In this document: positions 56,501-64,000 of the stretch, in pieces
Layout of the letters: each line of letters starts with the position of its first letter
How positions within the stretch are numbered: the first letter of the stretch is position 1
NCBI RefSeq assembly: GCF_035222275.1
Contig: NC_085886.1
Coordinates: 2,232,001 to 2,296,000 of the forward strand
Source: Podospora bellae-mahoneyi
Taxonomy: Eukaryota > Ascomycota > Sordariomycetes > Sordariales > Podosporaceae
Length of the DNA stretch: 64,000 nt
Direction: 5' to 3'
Translations under genes and position numbers: made by a program
Notes under the pieces: model-generated
Told to the model about the DNA's origin: nothing
The model's database searches: none
What the model saw: only the letters and a program-made list of their open reading frames with translations

Positions 56501-58694
56501 GTCGAACAGCGGAAGGTGCGCCTAATGTCCATCCAATCCGTACTGCCTGCCATGTTCCTGACCTGAAAAATAGAAAAAGGTGGCAAGGCAGGCACGATGT
56601 AGCTCGAGAAGGAATAGGGCAGGGACTGCCTTCCCTACGTAAACGAACGAGACCCAGGCTGGATACTTCCTGTCTCGCTGATGTGTGCCCGCACAATGTT
56701 CTGTTTCTCCTCAGGCATCATCAACCGCCAACGTGCGACGCCCACCACTCTGCAATGCAGCATCGATGTATTGCGCGCATAAGTATATTTACTAACTGGC
56801 ATATCATAGACACTCTGCTATCCACACACGCCGCCTCCCCAAACACACCAGTAAGTCCATATCTTGCCACTTTTCCCACATGTACATCGGCACCACAAAC
56901 TCGCCCTCACTTTCCATATACACAAGAAATATCAAAGGTCTAGTATCCACATGACACCCGTGTCGAGATTCGAGAGAGCCTGACCGTGCTTGTGGTTGTG
57001 GAAAGACGTTCCAGTGGTCTACGGTTGTTGGTCAATTGGTGGACGGAGTGCCTACCTATCTATCATATGTGGCAGATTCGAAACTATGAACATGAGAAGC
57101 TCTAACATTGCAACTAAACTAGTCTCTGTGAACGCCAAATTTGCGGTCCGTCTCGCTCGCCGGCGCCTCGCCCGAGACAGCGTCGGCCTTTGCCGCGAGC
57201 TTGCTCGCGGATGCAAGCGCTGGCAAGCGCAAAAATATATGTACCTCTTCGTGTCCTCGCGCCGGATTCTCGAGTCTCCCATGCCATGTTGTGGTCCAAG
57301 GCCAGGAAGTCATTGTTTTAGCTAGACTATCCACATTTTTGGCAATACAAATGTGTTCGGTCAAGGTGCTTCTACTCTGAGATTGGTAGTGATGACGAGA
57401 TCCCAAAACGTTCACTGTTGACCTTATTCAAATGCTGTTGTGATATCACTCACTTCCCTTCTATAGGTCTTCACTGGATTCCTTCGTTTCCTTTGCCCGA
57501 TTCCCCTTCCTTTCCTTTACCAGATTCCAAGTACTTATTCCCATCGACGACCTTCCCATCGCTATATCAAACGCTAACAACGTTATACTAGACGCAACGC
57601 AACCAATCTGTGGACAACCCCTGTAACCAGAACAAGACCGCCGCCGCCGCAAGGGCATCGTATCATCTGGTTCAATGTTATTTGACCTTACTAACACATT
57701 TTAAAAAACTCCCGCGAATGGCGTACGTTAGATCCCTATGATGTGTACTCGTTCCTATGTTGGACTCGAACATTGCCATTGCTAACAAGATACGACGTAT
57801 GCCAGAATGAGAAAGAGACGGAGAAGGAGAAGGAGGGGGAGAAGGAGGCGGCTGAGGCTGCGGCCGGCGCTGCCGGTGTCGATATTGTAAGTGCATTTAT
57901 GAGTTCCGTGATAATTGCAATAACTAACTTACAAGATGTAAGCAGATGGACGAGACTTGATTCTTTTTTTTTTCTTTTGGTATTAATAATTCTTTTTTGT
58001 AGCTCTTTAATTACCTTCGCAACATGATGAGCTCGCAAATTCATTCAAAGTCTTGATCTGTGTTAATGTGAACAGTCTTCGGTTTCTTGGGGCGCTAGAA
58101 GGAATGTGGGGTTTCAACGACATCATCGCCTTCCACAACAGAGACCTTCGAGAAAGCTGAACCCCCACAGAGCATGCTCCTCCAAAACAGGGATCATGAC
58201 CACACCCGGCATCTCTATCCAGATATTCTCTCCTCTCACGAGGTCCCTCTGCCAAGGACACGTGCAGTTGGGGTACATTCTATCGTGGCAGGCTCTTTGA
58301 ACGACTCGCCAATGGGACCTCTCCCAAATCCCCGTTTGCGGGTTGTAGCGCGTCTAAGGGTGACCCTGTGCCTTGGAATCGACATGAACGGTTCCTGGGC
58401 TTCGTGGGCCCCCCCCCGTCTGTTGCCACATCCCACTACTCCCTGGTAACCGTATTGAGTACCCACGGCATCATGAAGTTGGTTCTCATTGCAGCCCTGT
58501 CAGACTGTCAGACGGTGCGCAACGTCCGCTTTGAAAAAAGGTTTAAAAGGCGGAGGGAGGCGGCGACTCGGGGTTCCGGATGTAGAATTGAATCTTTATG
58601 AACCTTTGACCATTCGCTATTGAGTGGAATTTTTGATCTTTTCTTTGATACATTTCAACTATCCACCCGGCTGTTCAAGTAAATAATCGTCATC
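53556..58694. other. 5.1-kb gene-poor accessory stretch
   Basis: No frame here has a recognisable domain. The longest are 54646-55182 (-, 178 aa), 53545-54078 (+, 177 aa) and 55467-55880 (+, 137 aa). All are low-information, and none has convincing splice partners. It includes a 19-bp direct repeat (54213 and 54266), a T-run near 54296-54309, and a Glu/Ala-rich frame near 57800. It may hold degraded sequence or lineage-specific non-coding RNA. Confidence 0.4.
54213..54284. repeat. Pair of 19-bp direct repeats 53 bp apart
   Basis: GTGTCCGTCTTTCTATTCA occurs at 54213-54231 and again at 54266-54284. Confidence 0.7.
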
Positions 58695-59800
58695 ATGTCG
58701 AACAAACCCATCTTCGTGGCCACCCACCCCAGGGCCTGTTCAACGGCCTTTGAGCGCGTCTTCATGACCAGACATGATATCCTTCACTGTGTCCACGAGC
58801 CATTCGGTGATGCCTTCTACTACGGTCCTGAGCGTTTGAGCGAACGTTTCGAAGATGATGAAGAGGGCCGCAAGAAGAGCGGTTTCTCCCAGATCACTTA
58901 CAAGGATGTTGTCGACCAAATATTCGACCCTGCCGCCAGTGAGGTTTGATACTACCCCTTATTTCCCCCAATCCACCACTTACTGACAACATCTCAATAC
59001 AGGGCAAACGCATCTTCATAAAAGACATCACCCACTACCTCCTCCCCCCACACCAAAAACCAGTCAGCATTCCTCCATCCCTCTCCTCCTTTGCCTCTCC
59101 AGCAGACTCCAACAACCCAACCGTCCTCCCCATCTCCCTCCTTCGCGAATTCCACTTCACCTTCCTCATCCGCCACCCCCGCCGCGCAATTCCCTCTTAT
59201 TACCGGTGCACAATCCCACCTCTGTCATCCAAAACTGGTTTCCACAATTTCATGCCCTCGGAAGCCGGCTATGACGAGCTCCGTCGCCTCTTCGACTACC
59301 TTCTCGCTGAAGGCCTTCTCCTACCCCCATCCGACAAAGCCAACGGCCACAAGCACGACGAAGATGCCGTGAAAATCACAGTCATTGACGCCGACGACCT
59401 CCTCGACCACCCCGCAGAAATCATCCAGCGGTACTGCGAGGACGTGGGGATCGATTATGACCCTAAAATGCTCAAATGGGACGACGACGAGCAGCACAAG
59501 CGAGCCAAGGAGGCGTTCGAGAAGTGGAACGGCTTTCACGACGATGCCATTGGGAGCACAGAGTTGAAGCCGAGGGTGAACGGGCCGGTGAGTTTTTCTA
59601 GGAACATAAAAAGGGGATGTGATGGGGATGATTGCTGACCTCGAGAATGTTAACGCATGCAGAAGATCCTAACCGAAGAGGAAGAAAACGCCCAATGGAA
59701 AGAGAAGTACGGCGAGGAAGGGCAAAGGCTGATCAGGGAGACGGTCGACGCCAACGTGGCCGATTACGAGTACCTCAAACAGTTCGCCGTCAAGGTTTAG
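58695..59800 (+). CDS. Sulfotransferase-like P-loop protein
   Basis: There are three exons, 58695-58943, 59003-59587 and 59663-59800, giving 323 aa. MSNKPIFVATHPRACSTAFE carries the 5'-phosphosulfate-loop-like motif HPRACSTAFERVF. FTFLIRHPRRAIPSYYRC corresponds to the 3'-phosphate-binding region (RHPRxxxxS). The C-terminal part (VIDADDLLDHPAEIIQRYCE) is the helical segment seen in fungal sulfotransferase-family proteins that are often mis-annotated as aminotransferases. The substrate is unknown and no pathway partner lies nearby. The first donor is GTTTGA, which is weak, but the frame and acceptor support it. Confidence 0.82.
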
Positions 59801-59918
59801 ACAATGGATAGACACCACAAGTTGAATAATATACATTTTTTTATCCTCCTCCCCATTTTAACACGCAAATGCCCATCCCGTCTAAAAATACACGATTGTT
59901 CATACCCCCTTCTTAGCT

Positions 59919-61306
59919 TTAAAGACCCTCCTTAGCCCACTTGGGCGCCTTGCCCGTGAACGGCTTCGGTGCTCTTGGTCTACTCTTCCACCCAGTCTCG
60001 CCCTCAGGCGTAGGCAAAAACGGCTGCATCTTCTTCGCCTTCTTCGCCGCACGCTGCTCCTTCAACTTCGCCTTCTCCTCCCTCTTCGCCAGCTTCTTCT
60101 CCGCCAACACCGCGTGAAGGTCCACCAGCCTCTCCTGGTTGGCGATCATCTTTTCCAAGTCCTCGTTTGTCCAATCATCCTCCGGCAAGCCAAGAACATG
60201 CTCGACGTTGTCTGGCCAGCTCTCGGCAAAGTGGTGATCGAGCTCGTTGGCCCAGAACACGCGGACTTTGTGAAGTACCGGGACCGGTTCCTCCAGTGGT
60301 TGTAGCTCCTGGATCTGCTTCTTAACCTCCTCGATCTGCTTCTTCACCTTTGCGATATTTTTAGTTTCTTTCACCTCCATATCCTCCCCCCCCGCCCTCC
60401 CCTCCCCTCCCCCCCCCTCCCCCTCCTCCTCTGTAACATCCTTCACCTTCCTTTGCACCTCTCTCTGCGTATCCTCCAACTTCATCTTGTTCTCCTCCAA
60501 CTCCTCCAACTCCTTCTCCAACTCTTTTCTTTTTTTCATATCATCACTAATCTTCTCCCTCCACTCCCTAATCTCCTCAAAATTCCTTGCAACCTTGTTC
60601 CCCTTCCCCCCCACCCCCGAGCACAAACGCCATATCCGCCACAGTATTCCCCTTCTGATCATTCAACTCCCTCCCCCTCTCCTTCTTGGTCAAGTTCAAC
60701 AACCTCTTCGCCTCCTCCCCCCCATCATCCCACTCCAGCTCGTGCCTCTTCTTCAGCTCCACCAGCTTCTGATAAACCGACAGGCCCGCCTGCCCCTCCC
60801 CCTCAGGGAACTGAATCGTAGCCATAGGCCTCCAATAATCCTTGCGGATCTTGATCAGAGTGTTCTTTTTGCCCGTGAACTGGACCTGTCTCAAGGATTT
60901 ATTCGCCTACTCCAAGTTAGCATTCCACCCCTTCCTTTGCACCCACCCCTCCGGAGAAACTCACCCTCAGCTCCCTCGACGTGCTCCAGAGCACATGATT
61001 CGCCTGGATGTGATTCCACAAATACAACCTCTCCCCCAGCACCTTCGCCTCCTTCATCTTCCTCTCCATCTCCCTCTCCCTCTCCGCAATCGCGTCCGCC
61101 TTCTTCTTCGCATTCATCTGCAGGTGAATAGCGCTCTTTGTCGTCTTTGTCCTCACCACCAGCCCCAACCCCGGACCCAGTCGCCTCGGCGCCACCACCG
61201 CCGTGGTTGGCCGTCTGGCAATCATAACACTCGCCAGACCGACTGGCCGGGTGACCATGGCAGCCAGTAATGGCCGGGACGCCGCCGCTGTGCGAAGGGA
61301 GTTCAT
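59919..61306 (-). CDS. MHR1: Mitochondrial ribosomal protein mL67/MHR1, with an apparent one-base frameshift
   Basis: There are two exons, 61306-60965 and 60906-59919, with a 58 bp intron. MNSLRTAAASRPLLAAMVTR is presequence-like. The MHR1 domain shows GERLYLWNHIQANHVLWSTS, then NKSLRQVQFTGKKNTL, IRKDYWRPMATIQFP and GLSVYQKLVELKKRHELEW. A long Glu/Lys coiled coil follows (KRKELEKELEELEENKMKLE), and the tail (PRAPKPFTGKAPKWAKEGL) is conserved-looking. Exon 2 is 988 nt, one more than a multiple of three. The frame changes within a G run around 60607-60625 (MAFVLGGG then GGKGNKVARNF), and no intron fits. Removing one G would give 442 aa. Known family role: mitoribosomal large-subunit protein, and in yeast also mitochondrial recombination. 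It is convergent with the sulfotransferase-like gene. Confidence 0.85.
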
Positions 61307-62215
61307 ACCTACCCTTCTTCCTTTCCCTTTCCTCAGCCAAATATAGTAACCCCTCCTCGTAAGAGTGGTTCGGGTGGTTTGCCGCAAGCCTTCCCCGTGT
61401 GTGTGTGTGTGTTCGTTGACTCCGGACACAGGAAAGAAAAAATAGCGATCGATCGCGCGGCGAAGAAGGAAAGGCGAGTTCGTCGGCTCGAAAGAAAAAG
61501 GTGGTGGTTCGTCTCGTCGTTGCAGCAAGCCGGCCGCGGGAACACACACGAGCTCCAGAACTTTTTTGGAGGTCTTCAACTGGCGCTCCAACTGGCTGGA
61601 ATTGTGGGGTTTGCCAAGATATTACTTCCTTCTAACCCTAACCCTGATATGTTGCCCCCCTTTTTTGTCTATCACTGTTGAACATGCACAAGTACAAAAA
61701 GCGTTCCTCATTATACGTAACCACTAGTTCATTCACAGGCTATGGATAAGGAATCAACAAATAGGTATACCCCTAGGTAAGCAGAGAGTTTCACAACCAC
61801 ACTCCATCAAGTATTATACAATCTCATCCCCCCCCGCCACCCTTGATCACAATTACCATCCCCCCGCTCAAGGACCTCAAAGCACCAAACAAAAACTCAT
61901 AATTCCCATTTTGTTTTGCCATGAAAGTGATAATCTCATCATCAAGAAACTCCTATGAACCAACAAAATAAAACTCCCTGCTCAACGCGTAAGACCCCCC
62001 CTTGATCTACCCACCAGTGTCCACCACCCAACCCCAAACCCCATCAATACCGCTACCGTGCCCGCAGTCATCAACCTAGGAGATAACTGAATGAGTCAAC
62101 GCAAAAGGCAAACAACGGTGCTGAAGAAAAAAGAAGAAAAACACCACGAAAAAACAGGCCGGGAATCGTCCAGTTCACAAGTGTTGCCGGGGTAGTAGCG
62201 AAAATAACAAATGCC
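61307..62215. other. MHR1 upstream region and 3' flank of the last gene
   Basis: 909 bp. An interrupted GT run at 61399-61411, a telomere-like motif at 61633-61645 and C-runs. No coding gene is supported. Confidence 0.45.
61633..61645 (-). promoter_or_regulatory. Telobox-like TAACCCTAACCCT motif upstream of MHR1
   Basis: Two CCCTAA-type units sit about 330 bp upstream of the MHR1 start. Telobox motifs are enriched upstream of ribosomal-protein genes in several fungi (established knowledge). Function here is inferred. Confidence 0.4.
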
Positions 62216-64000
62216 TTACGTCGTGTTTCGTTTTTTGCCGCCACATAATCTGCTGATGAAGCCTCCGATGATGTCCACAAAGAGCAGCCGGAAAAAGGCC
62301 TGGATCCAGCTCACCCCATTGTGCTCAACGCCCGTCGTTCGGTTCGATACTGGACTTGTAACCCTAGGAATCTCTTGTTCAACTTCGGGTGCTGGAGCGG
62401 CTCTCTTCTTGAGGCTGTTGGTGTTGTTGGCCGACTCAAGGGCCGTGGTATGCGATGATTCGGCAATCTCATCGTCGGTGGCTCTCTCTCCGACAGCCAC
62501 AGGTGCAGGAGCAGCGGACCTATCGTCAGGGACCTGTGCTTCGGCTTCGTCGGCTACCTTGGAAGTGTTAGAATAATCCTCAAGCGAAAGGCCGTTGGCT
62601 TTCATAGGTGCAGCGTCGCCAGAGGCCTCGAGCGGCGGTGTGTCCCTGAACAGAATATCGCTGGCGGTCTTAGGGGCTTCGGCGGTCCTAGGGCTGATGC
62701 TATCCTTCAGGGAAACACCTTCGTCATCTTCTTCCGATCGGGGCTTCAAAGAGCTGGGCCTGGACTTCATTTCTGGGTTAGAAAATACAATAGGTGATGG
62801 GGTAGTTCCGTTTTCCTCGCTGGCGGGCTCTTCGGCTTCCGAAATGACTTGAAGGGAGGGCGACACCGGGACGGAGGACGCAGAGCCATGGGAGGGCCTA
62901 GGTACCTCAAGATGCTGTGAGCCTCGATGGGAAGTGGGGATTGACGAATCGCCAAGGATGTAGTCGGTGATATCTTGCGTTCCTTCCAGGGGAGAGTTGA
63001 TGACAGGGGAAGGGGGGACGCCTTCAAAGGACGCCTGATCCTCGTTGAGACTCGTCTCCAGTTTACGTACTGTATCGATAATTTCCTCTCGGTTGGACGG
63101 GAAACGTTCCAGTGTGGGATCATTCAAGTCGATCTGATCAGGGTCAATGTCCTCCATTGGTGACCTGTCGTCGCTGTTTTCACGTCGCTCGACAGCATCA
63201 CCGGGCGTAGGGGGGCTGGGACACTCGTGAGGGAACAGCGGCGACTTGAGGGCAGGAAGCTCATCGCCTTGGCTGGCGCTTGGGGGGCCAAGGAGGTTGT
63301 CGTTGTCGTCGTCGTCGATATGGGGCTCCGAGATGAGGATGGCCTGTTGGTGTCAGTACTGTGTGCATACGTATCAACTAGGATGTGGAAGATCGTACAT
63401 CAACCCGGTCCAAAACTTCCGCGGTATCCGCAACTTCTGCAGCGGTTTCCGCGGTTTTGGACATGGGAGTAGGTGCCCTCTCGAGCAAGCCGTCTCTTGG
63501 ATCCTTTGCCGGGACTTCTTCGTGCAGAAGCGCGGCAGAATCAGCAACCTCGGCGGCAGTATTCACAAAGTCTGGAGTGCCAGCACCAGACTGTGTTCGG
63601 ATCTCTCGAGCCTTGATGGCTTCCAGTATGCTACCATTGGGCAACACAATGTTGGTAGTCGTGGAGTCCTTGACGCGAATCTTTGGGACGTCGCTCTCTT
63701 CAGACACCTCGGTCGATTCCTTGGGGTCTTCAGGCTTTTCTGTTACCGCGGTCGGTTCCTTGGATGCTTCAGGCTGTTCAGATGTCTCAGTTGCTTCATT
63801 TGGAGCCTGAGGAACCACCTCTGGCTGCTTTGGAGCTTCAACCTCCTTGGGCACACGAGTCTCCTCGACTGTCTCAGTAGGCTGCTTGGGAGCTTCATCC
63901 TCCTTGGCGGCCTCGACTGGCTGTTTGGGGGCTTGAGTCTCCTCAATTGACTGCATTGGAGCTTCAGCCTCCTTGGGTTCCTCCACCGGCTTCTTCGGGG
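62216..64000 (-). CDS. Acidic repetitive protein with C-terminal membrane tail (5' end beyond the right edge)
   Basis: The visible exons are >64000-63399 and 63343-62216, with a 55 bp intron (GTACGA donor, AACAG acceptor). The visible N-terminal part is a degenerate Pro/Glu/Lys/Ala repeat (EEPKEAEAP, ETQAPKQPVEAAKEDEAPKQ, ETRVPKEVEAPKQP). A more ordered-looking block follows (KDSTTTNIVLPNGSILEAIK ... PDFVNTAAEVADSAALLHEE), in which AAEVADxA is repeated. The second exon is disordered and Ser/Glu-rich. It ends in SWIQAFFRLLFVDIIGGFIS followed by RLCGGKKRNTT, which looks like a tail anchor with a short basic end. I do not recognise a family. Organelle membrane attachment is inferred from the tail. 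Confidence 0.75.

Noticed and set aside
61399-61411. GT microsatellite near MHR1
   Set aside because: An ordinary simple repeat in non-coding DNA.
1-64000. CRISPR arrays, rRNA genes, prokaryote-type operons, retroviral or LTR coding genes
   Set aside because: None seen. The window is eukaryotic and I found no reverse transcriptase, integrase, capsid or array-like direct repeats.

Overview
The window reads as a compact nuclear segment of a filamentous ascomycete, most likely a sordariomycete of the Sordariales type. The evidence is short 44-145 bp introns with GTANGT-like donors, CTAAC/CTGAC branch sites and C/TAG acceptors, intron-split genes on both strands, and protein families typical of Pezizomycotina (PBN1, RCO1-like PHD protein, KAP122, PDS5, mL67/MHR1). 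This placement is inferred from gene content and intron style; no search was run. Splice sites were chosen by reading frame, and exon sums were checked to be multiples of three; the one gene that failed (MHR1) appears to carry a one-base excess in a G run.

Layout. 0-9 kb: a caspase-like/homeodomain fusion running off the left edge (-), GPI-mannosyltransferase subunit PBN1 (+), a small MITE-like repeat, a zinc-finger reading frame interrupted by TAG codons (-), and the chromatin remodeller SNF5 (-). 9.6-17 kb: the EBP1/PA2G4 homologue and an RCO1-like double-PHD protein, both +. 18.6 kb: tRNA-Gly(GCC). 19-31 kb: importin KAP122 (-), aminopeptidase P (+), FUN14 (-), an unrecognised disordered nuclear-looking protein (+), TIP41 (-). 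31-47 kb: Aurora kinase (+), ATP23 (-), PRO1 glutamate 5-kinase (+), NIP7 (-), a Ser/Thr-rich surface protein (-), cohesin factor PDS5 (+), PrpF-family isomerase (+). 49-51 kb: a fungal transcription-factor-like protein. 51.2-58.7 kb: a gene-poor, partly A+T-rich accessory stretch with repeat remnants and one decayed GIY-YIG-like gene. 58.7-64 kb: a sulfotransferase-like P-loop protein (+), MHR1/mL67 (-), and a repetitive acidic protein with a C-terminal hydrophobic tail that runs off the right edge (-).

Most genes are single-copy housekeeping functions (chromatin, mitosis, nuclear import, ribosome and mitochondrial biogenesis). They are arranged as divergent pairs sharing short promoters and convergent pairs with 90-300 bp between stops. 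No biosynthetic cluster or operon-like logic is visible.

The strongest oddities are these. (1) Downstream of the SNF5 stop, the same frame stays open for about 490 codons. It is broken only by TAG codons and encodes a tandemly duplicated zinc-finger protein, which makes it a candidate for UAG recoding (A-to-I mRNA editing or readthrough) or a young pseudogene. (2) A caspase-like protease domain and a homeodomain lie on one polypeptide. (3) At least seven genes switch from C-rich to G-rich coding strand between their 5' and 3' halves.
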